48,970 nucleotides of DNA from a virus: the IMG/VR virus record IMGVR_UViG_3300049484_000359, positions 1 through 48,970 of that record. One strand, 5' to 3'. Every line of letters begins with the position of its first letter. Within the stretch, counting starts at the first letter, position 1. Below, piece after piece: positions 7,263 through 15,839 of this stretch. The translations under genes and the position numbers were made by a program. Below the pieces are notes generated by a model. The model searched no databases. It was not told the origin of the DNA and saw nothing but the letters and a program-made list of their open reading frames with translations.

Positions 7263-8602
7263 TTACACATCTCAAGAGTAATACTATCGCGGATATGACG
7301 GGAACCGTCACGATCTTCGATAGTCAAGGTTCGACTGCTACAGTCGCAGCTACGAATCTTGTGCGACCATCCGATTGGAACAGTGGACATCAGCAGGTTA
7401 TTACGCTTGCTGGGAACACTGCGGGTGCGTCTACTCTTAGTGGTACAAACATCGTCATTCAGGGTTCAAACAACATTGTTGTGAGTGGAGTACAGGGCGC
7501 GAGCGTAGCGACGATTGCGATCTCTGGGTCGAATCAGACTCAGCAGCCAATGTACTATTCTGCATCTGGTACAAGCTCTCAGTCTAACACGATTCAGTTT
7601 GGAAACACTCAGGGAATTAGTTTCTCGCTTTCAAATGGATCAATAGTTGGGACTGTCAAGACTGATTACTTGACGACCGCGGCTCAGTCAGATCACTCAC
7701 ATGGAAATCCAACTCTGAATCTTACAAACATCTCAGGTACGACGGCGAGTGCATCAAATGGTTTGACGCTTTCTCTTTCTGCCGCAGCCCCTGGTGGTGG
7801 AGCAGCCGCTACCTTGTCGTACTTCCAAAATATCGAAAATGCGTATTCTACTGTAACAACCGCACTCGTTGGAAGTACGTCTCACATCCAGCCACTACAC
7901 TTGATGGCTAACTACTCGCTTAGCTATCTCAGGATTCCAGTCTCTTTCTCTGTGCCAAGTACGACGTGGACTGGATCGGCAGCTGCGACTTCGTTTTCTG
8001 CTAGTATTCTTTCATCAGTTTACGTTGTGATTTACTCACTCGGGACTGGTGCAAACTCATATCGTCTGCAGTCGGTTGCATCTGGATCAGTAGGTTTCTC
8101 ACAACAGTATAGCGTAGGTCAAAACACATCATCTACAAATACGAGCAGGACTTTTAGTATTAGTCAGGTCTACACTTTTCCTGGAACAAATGGGATAACG
8201 ACAAGCTACTCTACATCCACGACTGGGGCAGGGATTACCATATCTTTCGTAACTGGTCATCTTACGCTCATGACTGGACTAAAGTATGTCAATGTCCCGT
8301 TTGTAACTTCGCTCTCGATGGGTGATTATTGGATTTGTCTTGGGTATAATAGCACTACATCCACGCAAGCTGTTGCGGCTTTAACTGGGGGTAGGGTTAC
8401 TGTATCCAATTGTGTAGTAAGTCAAGCTAACGCTACCGTAGGATTTCTTGGATCAACCGCGCTCAACTCTATACCGTTCAACGCGATTGGTCATGGAAGT
8501 TTTACGACGAACGCAATCGGAACAACAGCATCTTTGAATCTAAGCAATATAACGTCCGCGGCATCTCATGGCATTTTGCTCGTACAAGGCTTCAATTTCT
8601 AG
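7259..8602 (+). CDS. Putative tail fibre or adhesin
   Basis: 447 residues, rich in Ser, Thr, Gly, Asn and Gln with very few charged residues, the composition of beta-structured phage fibres. Segments such as NTIQFGNTQGISFSLSNG and a QSDHSHG turn (about residue 142) resemble fibre proteins in other phages. The C-terminal 250 residues look like a beta-sandwich or receptor-binding head. It probably contributes to host attachment. It starts with an ATGA overlap. The exact receptor or fold cannot be read from the sequence. Confidence 0.65.
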   Translation: MITHLKSNTIADMTGTVTIFDSQGSTATVAATNLVRPSDWNSGHQQVITLAGNTAGASTLSGTNIVIQGSNNIVVSGVQGASVATIAISGSNQTQQPMYYSASGTSSQSNTIQFGNTQGISFSLSNGSIVGTVKTDYLTTAAQSDHSHGNPTLNLTNISGTTASASNGLTLSLSAAAPGGGAAATLSYFQNIENAYSTVTTALVGSTSHIQPLHLMANYSLSYLRIPVSFSVPSTTWTGSAAATSFSASILSSVYVVIYSLGTGANSYRLQSVASGSVGFSQQYSVGQNTSSTNTSRTFSISQVYTFPGTNGITTSYSTSTTGAGITISFVTGHLTLMTGLKYVNVPFVTSLSMGDYWICLGYNSTTSTQAVAALTGGRVTVSNCVVSQANATVGFLGSTALNSIPFNAIGHGSFTTNAIGTTASLNLSNITSAASHGILLVQGFNF

Positions 8603-8611
8603 GGGGGACAA

Positions 8612-8875
8612 ATGAAGGCTCTAGCAATCGTTGGTCGACCGGTCGATATTCAACCTTTCAACGATACGGATATCGATCTTACACTCGAATGTTGGCTTTG
8701 GCAGGATCAGGTCAGTTCTGGCGGACATCAGATTCACGTGAACTTCGATGGAGCGGCATCTACAACTACGATTTTGTCCAGGATTGTCGGACAGATTGTG
8801 GACTACGCAAACGCGCATGGCTTCGATGCCATCGATCGTAAGGACGTTCTCATCGTCCCCTGGATCAGAGGATAA
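8612..8875 (+). CDS. Hypothetical 87-aa protein
   Basis: 87 residues, acidic, with alternating hydrophobic pattern and no Cys. The ribosome site is AGGGGGGA just upstream. It ends four bases before the glycosyltransferase start codon, whose ribosome site lies inside this gene's last codons. Function unknown; it is probably linked to the fibre or to the modification genes that follow. Confidence 0.7.
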   Translation: MKALAIVGRPVDIQPFNDTDIDLTLECWLWQDQVSSGGHQIHVNFDGAASTTTILSRIVGQIVDYANAHGFDAIDRKDVLIVPWIRG

Positions 8876-8879
8876 GATC

Positions 8880-9596
8880 TTGAAGCCTCAACTAGTCGTT
8901 GAAAACTTCGGAGGATTTCACAACTCGAAGATAAATGAGACGCGGTCTCGTATACTTCGTGGTGGATCCTGGAAGAAGCAGCGTATCGTTGTAGTCCTTC
9001 CAGCGGCGGATACTATTCCGGCGAAGGTTGCACTTTCGCATTGGAATATTATCTTTCCCCCGAATAATGGCGTATGTCGTATACTTGCTCAAGGCATGGA
9101 GGTTGGCGAGGCTTACTCCACAGCCTTTGAGCAGATCTTGGCCCACCCAGATCTTAGTCAGTGGGAGTTTATTCTTACGCTTGAGCACGATAATATGCCA
9201 CCCTCAGATGGCGTCATCAAGATCGTGGAGCGAATGGAGAAACACCCTGAGTTTTCTTGCATAGGTGGATTGTACTACACCAAAGGTGAGGGTGGTGTAC
9301 CGCAAATCTGGGGAGATCCAAAGGACCCAATTCTTAACTTTCGGCCTCAACCTCCAGGTGCTATAGGCGAACTCGTAGAATGCTGTGGAACCGGTATGGG
9401 TTTCAATCTCTGGCGTATGTCAATGTTTAAGGACGCTAGATTGAGGAAGCCCTGGTTTCATACTCAGGTTCAAGATGGGTGTATGACTCAGGATCTTTAT
9501 TTCTGGTCAGATGCTCGTAAATTCGGATATCGATGTGCCATTGATTGTGGTGTCTTTGTTGGACACTATGATCTAGCCACCGATATCGTGTGGTAA
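8880..9596 (+). CDS. Glycosyltransferase-like protein
   Basis: 238 residues. The core ILTLEHDNMPPSDG has an acidic EHD (E102, H103, D104) like the DxD metal/nucleotide-sugar motif of GT-A enzymes, and GTGMGFNLWR and the GYRCAID end resemble glycosyltransferase family 2 acceptor regions. A TTG start at 8880 is preferred because AGAGGA lies seven bases upstream; the longer frame overlaps the preceding gene. It probably transfers a sugar to a phage or host surface component. It overlaps the methyltransferase that follows. Confidence 0.7.
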   Translation: MKPQLVVENFGGFHNSKINETRSRILRGGSWKKQRIVVVLPAADTIPAKVALSHWNIIFPPNNGVCRILAQGMEVGEAYSTAFEQILAHPDLSQWEFILTLEHDNMPPSDGVIKIVERMEKHPEFSCIGGLYYTKGEGGVPQIWGDPKDPILNFRPQPPGAIGELVECCGTGMGFNLWRMSMFKDARLRKPWFHTQVQDGCMTQDLYFWSDARKFGYRCAIDCGVFVGHYDLATDIVW

Positions 9597-10144
9597 AAAT
9601 GGGAAAAGCTAAGAGACTTCGAGAAGCCCCTAAGCCGTTAAAGCTCGATCTTGGTTGTGGCATCAACAAGAAGGAGGGATTTGTTGGTGTTGACATCAGG
9701 AAGTTTGAAGGCGTCGATGTCGTAACTAATCTAACCAAGGATTGGCCATGGTTGGATGAATCCGTAGACGAAGTGCACTGCTCTCATTTCCTCGAACATC
9801 TCGTTTCTGAGGATCGTATCTTCTTCGTAAATGAGCTTTATCGCGTTCTAAAACCTGGTGGTACCTGCGCACTGATCGTTCCACACTGGGCATCCGGTAG
9901 AGCTTATGGCGATCTCACGCATAAGTGGCCCCCTGTGTCGGAGATGTGGTTTTACTACCTTGATAAAGGGTGGAGAGCTATCAATGCTCCTCATAATGAT
10001 TTCTATGTTTGTGATTTCGTTGTAACATGGGGCTACGCCGCACACGCAAATGTAGCTACTCGAAATCAGGAGTTTCAGTCGTTTGCTTTCACGTTTTACA
10101 AGGAAGCCGCACAAGATATCCACGCGACTCTGACCAAGAAGTAA
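9590..10144 (+). CDS. SAM-dependent methyltransferase
   Basis: 184 residues of class I methyltransferase: KLDLGCGIN at 18-26 (motif I, SAM-binding loop), EGVDVVTNL (motif II region), VDEVHCSHFLEHL (motif IV region) and YRVLKPGGT (post-motif loop). It is a Methyltransf_11-type fold as used for small molecules, sugars or proteins. The start is GTG 9590 or ATG 9599. The gene overlaps the glycosyltransferase, so the two probably act in one pathway, perhaps making a methylated glycan on a virion protein. The substrate is unknown. Confidence 0.85.
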   Translation: MVKMGKAKRLREAPKPLKLDLGCGINKKEGFVGVDIRKFEGVDVVTNLTKDWPWLDESVDEVHCSHFLEHLVSEDRIFFVNELYRVLKPGGTCALIVPHWASGRAYGDLTHKWPPVSEMWFYYLDKGWRAINAPHNDFYVCDFVVTWGYAAHANVATRNQEFQSFAFTFYKEAAQDIHATLTKK

Positions 10145-10145
10145 T

Positions 10146-10607
10146 GTGTCTACAAGTTTTCAACCCGGCGCTTTTCAATCTGATGCGTTTCAGATACTTG
10201 GCGGAACAGTATCGGCTGGAACAGAGAGGAGAGCACGAATATCGTGGGCAGAGTTCGAAGTACCAAATGGGCCAAGAAGGGCTAGAGTCTCATGGGCAGA
10301 ATTTGAGGCGCCTAATGGACCGAGACGAGGAAGAGTATCGTGGGCTGAACTCGAGGTTCCAACTGCGCCAAGGAGAGCAAGAATTTCTTGGGCAGAGTTG
10401 GAAGTTCCAAATGGCCCTCGACGAGCTAGAGTGTCGTGGGTCGAGTTCGAGGTTCCATATGATCTTCGACGCTGTCGGGTATCATGGGCAGAACTTGAAG
10501 TGCCCAACGCACAACGGCGGGCTCAAGTATCGTGGGCCACATTTGAGGTTCCTTCTCTTGGTGGAGATACAAGAAGGGTTTGGCGCCTAGCCAAACGATT
10601 TAGATAG
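10146..10607 (+). CDS. 16-residue tandem-repeat virion protein
   Basis: 153 residues from GTG 10146, which is directly downstream of the previous stop codon. The N-terminus (SFQPGAFQSDAFQ) resembles short leaders seen in other phage structural proteins. Residues 28-139 are seven 16-residue repeats of the form RRARVSWAEFEVPNGP, with SWAE/VP positions nearly fixed. The basic RR followed by a short beta strand recurs at fixed spacing, suggesting a stacked strand fibre or a positively charged array. Frames +1 and antisense are also open because the 48-bp unit is a multiple of three. Function unknown. Confidence 0.75.
   Translation: MSTSFQPGAFQSDAFQILGGTVSAGTERRARISWAEFEVPNGPRRARVSWAEFEAPNGPRRGRVSWAELEVPTAPRRARISWAELEVPNGPRRARVSWVEFEVPYDLRRCRVSWAELEVPNAQRRAQVSWATFEVPSLGGDTRRVWRLAKRFR
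10227..10562 (+). repeat. Seven 48-bp in-frame repeats
   Basis: Seven consecutive diverged units of 48 bp that encode the RRARVSWAEFEVPNGP repeat. All units keep the phase; third-codon positions differ, so the array is old and under protein selection. Confidence 0.8.
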
Positions 10608-10616
10608 GGGTTAGAA

Positions 10617-10949
10617 ATGCCAACCGAACTCATTCAACCTGGCGAGCCTGTAAAGCTCTTCGATGCAAATGCTGTTGCAGCTCCAGTCAATAGTGCAACA
10701 TACGCTTTGCCGACGTCACTCGCAAAGGTCATCTCGTGGTCTTGTGCTTACGCTTCGGCTCCCTCTGCTACCAACATCAAGCTCCAAGTATCGAATGATG
10801 GGACAGTGTGGACCGATCTGGATTCGAGCACAGTTACCGCGGGAGAGGTAAAGACAACCAACCCAACAAACGCAATTTTCTTGCGAGCACGTAAGGAGTC
10901 ACAGACGGGTGGCGGAGCATTGACGCTACTCGTTGTTATTGGTTTCTAG
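10617..10949 (+). CDS. Beta-sandwich virion protein
   Basis: 110 residues, beta-rich, ending in GGGALTLLVVIGF. The pattern VSNDGTVWTDLDSSTVTAGE...NAIFLRARKES resembles small beta-sandwich phage proteins that decorate capsids or tails. It lies between the repeat protein and the scaffold gene, which supports a head role. No enzyme motif. Confidence 0.65.
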   Translation: MPTELIQPGEPVKLFDANAVAAPVNSATYALPTSLAKVISWSCAYASAPSATNIKLQVSNDGTVWTDLDSSTVTAGEVKTTNPTNAIFLRARKESQTGGGALTLLVVIGF

Positions 10950-10959
10950 GAGAAAGCTA

Positions 10960-12219
10960 ATGCCTAATGATGTCGACGCCGAGGTTGAGAACCTCGATAG
11001 TGAAAGTGGAAGCATGCTCGATGCCCTGAATGAAGGGCTAGACAAAGCTGACAAAGCGGCCGCAGAAAAGAAGGGATCAGACGTTGATACTGATGATATC
11101 GAGGATATTACAGATGACACGTCTGATGAAGTCAAAGACGAGGACGAAGACGAAGTAGAAGAAGAGGACGAAGAAGAGGAAGAGGAAGAAGATGAGTTGG
11201 ATGAGGAGGAAGAACTCAAAGATGCGGAAACTCCCGATCTCATCCGAAGCATCGAGAAGAAATACCCAAAGATCTTCAAGGAGTTCAAGCCTCTTCGTCA
11301 AGCTGTGATTCGTGATGCAGCTTATGGTAGGATCTTCACGAATCCTCAAGAAGCTGCAGATCAAGCACAGGTGTTTGAGGGCTACAAAGAATTCGAATCG
11401 GCTCTCCTACAGGGGGAAAACGAGCGAGTTCTCAGTGCAATCAAATCCACGAGTTCGGACGGATACAAAAAGTTCGTCGGCCAGTTTCTGCCATCTCTAA
11501 GAAATCTGGATCAGAACTCATACTACGAAGTGACTGCACCTGTGCTAGCTGAAATGCTATCAAGCGTGCAGGAAACTGGAAAAGCTCGTGGAGACAGAAA
11601 TCTCTATCTCGCATCTCGCCACATCGCATCTTTGATCTGGCCTTCGTTAAAGGGTGAGATACCCGATTTTGCGTCGCAGAAGCCGAACCCCGAGACAGAT
11701 GCAAGAGCTCGACAACTCGAAGAAAAAGAACGCAGTATCATGCGTCGAGAGATTGCTCGTTTCGGTGAAGATCTTAAGTCAACAACCAGCCGTCTGCTCC
11801 GAAAGAGGGTTGAGAAGGAACTTGACCCTGGTAACGTTCTGTCGCCCTACCTCAAGAACTCCGTGGTTGATAACACAATCAAGGAGATCAAGGAACTGTT
11901 GGATGAGGATAGACGCTTTGGAAAAGTTATGGATGACCTCTTTCAGAGAGCCATTCAGAGTAACTTCTCCACTGAGTTTCGTACTCGAATGATTGGGACC
12001 TACGTTAGCAAGGTCTCCCAACTCATTGGTCCTATCAGAAAGCGCCATTTGCAAGCCGCGTTGGGCAAGTCAACTGGCAAAGAGACACCGCCACCGAAGC
12101 GGCGTGATGTTGGGGATGCGACAAGCCAAGGACGTTCTCAGGCTGTGCGTAAAGAGAATATCGATTGGTCGAAATCGGATCTTGATATCATGTCGGGTCG
12201 GGGGCTTAAGAAGAAGTAA
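10960..12219 (+). CDS. Putative scaffolding protein
   Basis: 419 residues. The start ATG at 10960 has AGGAG seven bases upstream. Residues 40-95 are extremely acidic (long Glu/Asp run), and the rest is helical and charged with a basic tail (SGRGLKKK). It lies immediately before the capsid gene, and acidic helical proteins there serve as internal scaffolds that guide procapsid assembly and leave before packaging. The basic C-terminus fits the capsid-binding helix of known scaffolds. The call is by position and composition. Confidence 0.75.
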   Translation: MPNDVDAEVENLDSESGSMLDALNEGLDKADKAAAEKKGSDVDTDDIEDITDDTSDEVKDEDEDEVEEEDEEEEEEEDELDEEEELKDAETPDLIRSIEKKYPKIFKEFKPLRQAVIRDAAYGRIFTNPQEAADQAQVFEGYKEFESALLQGENERVLSAIKSTSSDGYKKFVGQFLPSLRNLDQNSYYEVTAPVLAEMLSSVQETGKARGDRNLYLASRHIASLIWPSLKGEIPDFASQKPNPETDARARQLEEKERSIMRREIARFGEDLKSTTSRLLRKRVEKELDPGNVLSPYLKNSVVDNTIKEIKELLDEDRRFGKVMDDLFQRAIQSNFSTEFRTRMIGTYVSKVSQLIGPIRKRHLQAALGKSTGKETPPPKRRDVGDATSQGRSQAVRKENIDWSKSDLDIMSGRGLKKK

Positions 12220-12231
12220 AGGACACCCGAC

Positions 12232-13500
12232 ATGCCTGTTCAAAACGAGGCGGCTGTCGCGGCGGCAGAACTGGAGCACGTCGATTCGCTCGTCCCGGTC
12301 CTGTTTGAGCGCGAAGGGCCGTTTTTTCAATGGATTGACACGGCCGAGGATGTTGACATTTCGGCTCGTGATGCTCGAGTCCCTCTCGAGATGTGGAGTG
12401 GTGGGTCGTTTGCCCACTACAACCCGGACGGTGGGGCACTCGGAACTGGTACCGCTCCGCAGTACGACAAGGCTGTCATCAACAGTCAGCACTTGCGGAT
12501 GGCAACCCAGTACACACGTAAGGCTGAGTGGGCCACGGAGTCGAGTCGTAAGGCCGTGGTCAACACCGTACGGAGGCTGAGTGCTTCCGCTCTTGCAGAG
12601 TTCCGACGCTATATCGATTCCATGCTGATGACGCCTGGAAATGGTGTTCTCGGAACTGTTTCTGCTGTATCGAACGATGCAACTTCGGATACCGTCACGC
12701 TTGCATCTGACGGATATGGTGCGAAGTTGGTTCGATATGCGCAGCCCATTGCAGTCTTCGACTCGACGCTTGCGACGAACCGAACGACTGGAACTGACAA
12801 GGTCATCACCTTCCATGATCCCGTTGCGAAGCAGATCAAGTATCTGGCCGGTTCGCAGTTGGCTCAGGTTGGTGACAAGATCGTCGTTGGTGGTCTTGGC
12901 AACGTGACGGGTGCAAGCGTTGTCTCGATCTTGGGCGTGCCGTACCATCACAGTAACGCATCGTCTGGAACGTGGCTTGGTTTGGATCGTGCGACGTATC
13001 CGCAGATTCGAGCCAATGGTATCAACGCAAACAGTGGATCGATTGCGTTGAGCTACGTTCGTCGTGCGATCAACATCATTGGGGATCGCGTCGGAATGGA
13101 CAACATGAAGGATCAGACAGCCTGGATGCATCCGTGTCAGATTCAGGCTCTTGAATCCCTCGGTTGGGGTCTTACGACGATTTCTAAGCAGTCCAAGGAG
13201 GAGGGACTCAACCTCTTCTTCAAGGTCGACCAGATTGCTGGCATTCCCATCAAGAAGTCATTCTCGTGGGACAAAACGAGGATTGACTTCATGGTGAAGG
13301 GTGCTTGGAAGAAGGTCGTTTTCAAGTCCCCTGGACTGTACAAGAAGGGATCGGAGACACTGTTTGATCTTCGGTCGACTTCGGATGGATCTCCTCTGAC
13401 GTCTCTCGTGTTCTACCACGTCATCAGTGCGAACACGTACATCAACAATCCTCCCGTGTGCTCGTATATCAGCTCACTGGCGGTTCCGACGGGTTACTGA
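12232..13500 (+). CDS. Major capsid protein
   Basis: 422 residues, immediately downstream of the scaffold. Segments (PLEMWSGGSFAHYNPDGGALG, the helix SYVRRAINIIGDRVG, and DIR-like VDQIAGIPIKKS...KGAWKKVVF) fit the HK97 fold used by tailed-phage capsids. Codon choice shifts to G/C-ending codons relative to the neighbours, as expected for the most highly expressed gene. It is followed by a strong hairpin (13511-13536), consistent with control of capsid dosage. Confidence 0.85.
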   Translation: MPVQNEAAVAAAELEHVDSLVPVLFEREGPFFQWIDTAEDVDISARDARVPLEMWSGGSFAHYNPDGGALGTGTAPQYDKAVINSQHLRMATQYTRKAEWATESSRKAVVNTVRRLSASALAEFRRYIDSMLMTPGNGVLGTVSAVSNDATSDTVTLASDGYGAKLVRYAQPIAVFDSTLATNRTTGTDKVITFHDPVAKQIKYLAGSQLAQVGDKIVVGGLGNVTGASVVSILGVPYHHSNASSGTWLGLDRATYPQIRANGINANSGSIALSYVRRAINIIGDRVGMDNMKDQTAWMHPCQIQALESLGWGLTTISKQSKEEGLNLFFKVDQIAGIPIKKSFSWDKTRIDFMVKGAWKKVVFKSPGLYKKGSETLFDLRSTSDGSPLTSLVFYHVISANTYINNPPVCSYISSLAVPTGY

Positions 13501-13510
13501 GTTCTCTGAG

Positions 13511-13536
13511 AGGGGAGGGGGTAACTCCTCCCCTTT
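13511..13536 (+). terminator. Hairpin after the capsid gene
   Basis: AGGGGAGGGG, GTAA, CTCCTCCCCT forms a 10-pair stem with a GNRA tetraloop (one G-U pair), followed by TTTCT counting the last paired base. It lies 10 bases past the capsid stop codon. The short U-run suggests partial termination or 3'-end protection, giving excess capsid mRNA. Confidence 0.7.
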
Positions 13537-13549
13537 CTGGTATCATAAC

Positions 13550-14179
13550 ATGAGCGTCCCAAAAGACATTCAAGCAATCAATCAGTGGCTGGATCTGACG
13601 TATGGGCACGATCTTCTTCGTCGTCCCAACTATCGTGTGGTCTGGTCTGTTGGTCAAGTCGAGAAGCGTAAGGGAACCTTTGTAGACATGTATGGTTCCA
13701 TTATCGTTCGTGAGTACTTTGCGGTGAAAGAGATGCCAAAGTATCTCTATCACCCAAATTGGCGCGAGCGATGGATCCTCGAGGTTTTGGACTTTACGCC
13801 CAATGAAGAGTTGGCACTAGACGTGGCAGGGCACTACGAGCCACTCTATGTGTTCTATGATGAAAATGGGAGGTACATCAAACCAACGCTCGCGGCCATC
13901 CAATTCTTCATGACAAAGTTGCTTCTCCGTAAGCCGTGGAAGACTGATGCGGAAAAGCAGCGTGAGATGGACGAAATGGAAAGAGGCGAGCATGATCAAG
14001 AAGCGGAGTTCTTCTACGGTTGCTTGGACGACGCGTTTGGGAGCGATATTGCTTCTGCTCTTCGTTCGAAGACCGGCGTTGTTGTTCCGGGTGTTATTCA
14101 TCTTCCTGATGGTGGCACTCATATGTTTAACAAGGGAGTAACAAATGCAAGCGACAATAGTCAGCCTTCTGCCGTATAA
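13550..14179 (+). CDS. Hypothetical head/neck protein
   Basis: 209 residues from ATG 13550; upstream in-frame sequence overlaps the capsid gene and the terminator and is not part of it. Aromatic-rich, mixed alpha/beta, with an acidic middle. No motif seen. It overlaps the next gene by 35 bases. Position after the capsid suggests a neck or head-completion protein, unproven. Confidence 0.7.
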   Translation: MSVPKDIQAINQWLDLTYGHDLLRRPNYRVVWSVGQVEKRKGTFVDMYGSIIVREYFAVKEMPKYLYHPNWRERWILEVLDFTPNEELALDVAGHYEPLYVFYDENGRYIKPTLAAIQFFMTKLLLRKPWKTDAEKQREMDEMERGEHDQEAEFFYGCLDDAFGSDIASALRSKTGVVVPGVIHLPDGGTHMFNKGVTNASDNSQPSAV

Positions 14180-14810
14180 GTTGAGTGGTGCAAGCACTCT
14201 GAAGCCGGGCCTTTTTCCATCTGAGTATACAATTCCTGCCGCCTATAAAGATGCACCAGGAATTGCAGTGATCAACAATGGACAGAGGGGAGTCTATCTC
14301 GACTCAGAACGTGGGACCGAACTCGTTATTGTTCCTGGAGAAGTCATTGCGAGATCTATCGTTGATGACTACATCATCAGCCAGCCAGGGCAAGATCAGA
14401 CATGCGGTCCTGGTCTCTTCTTTGTGGAGGGAGCACACAAGGTCGAGGAGATTCTAAAGGGATTCAAGGATCAAGTCGAAGCAGCCGCCACTCGACAGAA
14501 GAATTGGTGGAAAATCCTCGTACGACTTGCGGATGATACGTGGCAGCAAAGTCATATCATCGCGCAGATTGGCGATCTTGATCGTATGGCTTGTCGACAA
14601 CTTGGATTGACACGTGATTGGTTGGATGATTCTCCAGATACGATATTCAACTGTCCACTCTGCAATACAGTTCTCTCGACAACTTCCGCCATCTGCTACG
14701 CCTGTAAGGTGATCTTGAAGCCTGAGGTGGTACAGAAGTATCAATTCATCAATGATGGGCCACTCATGGCAAGGAACAATCCCGTTCAGACTCTGAACGC
14801 CAAGGGGTAG
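14145..14810 (+). CDS. Hypothetical virion protein with zinc ribbon
   Basis: 221 residues. A C-terminal zinc ribbon is clear: CPLC (C170, C173) and CYAC (C184, C187). The N-terminal 100 residues are hydrophobic beta strands. The start is supported by AAGGGAG. The last codons contain palindromic site 3 (14784-14798), in coding sequence reading PVQTLN. Found between the capsid and the neck adaptor, so a structural role is likely. Confidence 0.7.
   Translation: MQATIVSLLPYKLSGASTLKPGLFPSEYTIPAAYKDAPGIAVINNGQRGVYLDSERGTELVIVPGEVIARSIVDDYIISQPGQDQTCGPGLFFVEGAHKVEEILKGFKDQVEAAATRQKNWWKILVRLADDTWQQSHIIAQIGDLDRMACRQLGLTRDWLDDSPDTIFNCPLCNTVLSTTSAICYACKVILKPEVVQKYQFINDGPLMARNNPVQTLNAKG
14784..14798. 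promoter_or_regulatory. Palindromic site 3, GTTCA-GACTC-TGAAC
   Basis: Exact copy of the dispersed palindrome; here the arms extend to GTTCAGA/TCTGAAC with a one-base centre, nearly perfect. It lies in the last codons of the upstream gene, near the following start. Confidence 0.55.
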
Positions 14811-14814
14811 TACC

Positions 14815-15468
14815 ATGTCCGTAACTGCTGGTGACGTGATGGACAGAGCTGCAGCTCTTCTTTCGGATGCATCAAAGATCACGATGACTTACGTCTATCA
14901 GCTTCCATTCCTTAAGCTGGCTTGGGATGAGCTTCAAGAAGAGTTGATAGCAAATGATATCGTGGATATTGAAGAGTCAGTTAGCTCGGCTATCACCGTC
15001 AATGCAGGTACAAAAGAACTGACGTCTGGAGTTCCAACGGACTTCGTGGTTCCAATTAAGCTGTGGGAGAGAGCTGTTGGGGAGACCGATGTCGATCTTA
15101 TCCCAATGACGAAGCGAGAGCCGGATCCCACAGAAGCACAAGTTGCAGAGTTGGAGGTGTGGTACTTTGCGGAGGGTCTCATTAAGTTCCGAGGCGCCAC
15201 GTCCAATCGTGTCATTGTCATTCGATATCAGAAGGAGCTAGCTGCCATTTCGAATGAGAATACAATCCTTCCGATTCAGAATGTCAAGTCTTTCTTGGCT
15301 TATCGGACGGCTGGAATTATCGCCGAGACTCGACAGAATAAGGATCGAGCTGCGAAACTTCATGACCGAGCCGAATACTTCCTGAGAAAGACTCTCGGGA
15401 CGAAAGTAAAGGATGAACAGAGCGAACCCGTACGTCCGCATCGTTACGGATACGGAAGGAGAGGATAA
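14815..15468 (+). CDS. Head-tail adaptor (neck) protein
   Basis: 217 residues. N-terminal helices (ALLSDA...LPFLKLAWDELQEELI) are followed by a small beta domain (VSSAITVNAGTKELT...PIKLWERAVG) and a final helical part ending in basic RPHRYGYGRRG. This layout is common in short-tailed phage adaptors (T7 gp11/gp6-like) that join the portal to the nozzle. It lies between capsid and nozzle genes, as expected. Family recognition is moderate. Confidence 0.7.
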   Translation: MSVTAGDVMDRAAALLSDASKITMTYVYQLPFLKLAWDELQEELIANDIVDIEESVSSAITVNAGTKELTSGVPTDFVVPIKLWERAVGETDVDLIPMTKREPDPTEAQVAELEVWYFAEGLIKFRGATSNRVIVIRYQKELAAISNENTILPIQNVKSFLAYRTAGIIAETRQNKDRAAKLHDRAEYFLRKTLGTKVKDEQSEPVRPHRYGYGRRG

Positions 15469-15839
15469 TGGCTGTTGCCGACATCGTTGCTACTGTCACC
15501 CTTGATGCGGTTCTCCCAGGCAAGGGTATGCTGATTCTTGGCACGCTTGCTGTTGATGCTTCACCAGATACGTATGCAACTGGTGGACTCGCGCTTGCTG
15601 CGGCGAACTTCGCGTCAAAGGTTCCACTGGCTCCTGGAGCAAAGCCTTTGCAAGTACACGCAAAAGGAACTTCGGGATATCACTACGAGTATGACTACGC
15701 AAATGCGAAGCTGAAGATCAGACAATCTGCTGCTGCATCAAACCCAGAGGGTGAACTTGCTGTAGCAGCTATTCCTGCTGCTGTCTCCAGTGACGTCATC
15801 TCGTTCATTGCCGTGTTCGAGAAGTTTCCGAGCGTCTAA
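15468..15839 (+). CDS. Small beta-rich virion protein
   Basis: 123 residues, Ala/Val/Gly-rich with few charges, likely beta-sandwich. The start and stop codons overlap the neighbours (TAATG junctions). Lying between the adaptor and the nozzle-like gene, it may be a neck or head-tail connector component. No family recognised with certainty. Confidence 0.7.
   Translation: MAVADIVATVTLDAVLPGKGMLILGTLAVDASPDTYATGGLALAAANFASKVPLAPGAKPLQVHAKGTSGYHYEYDYANAKLKIRQSAAASNPEGELAVAAIPAAVSSDVISFIAVFEKFPSV

Noticed and set aside
10190-10507. Antisense open frame over the same repeats
   Set aside because: Ser/Thr/His-rich shadow of the repeat, with no ribosome site.
10227-10562. Possible CRISPR-like array
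   Set aside because: The units are adjacent with no spacers and encode a repeat protein.
10027-10590. Second rightward open frame through the 48-bp repeat region
   Set aside because: Shadow frame kept open by in-phase repeats; it starts inside the methyltransferase and has no ribosome site.
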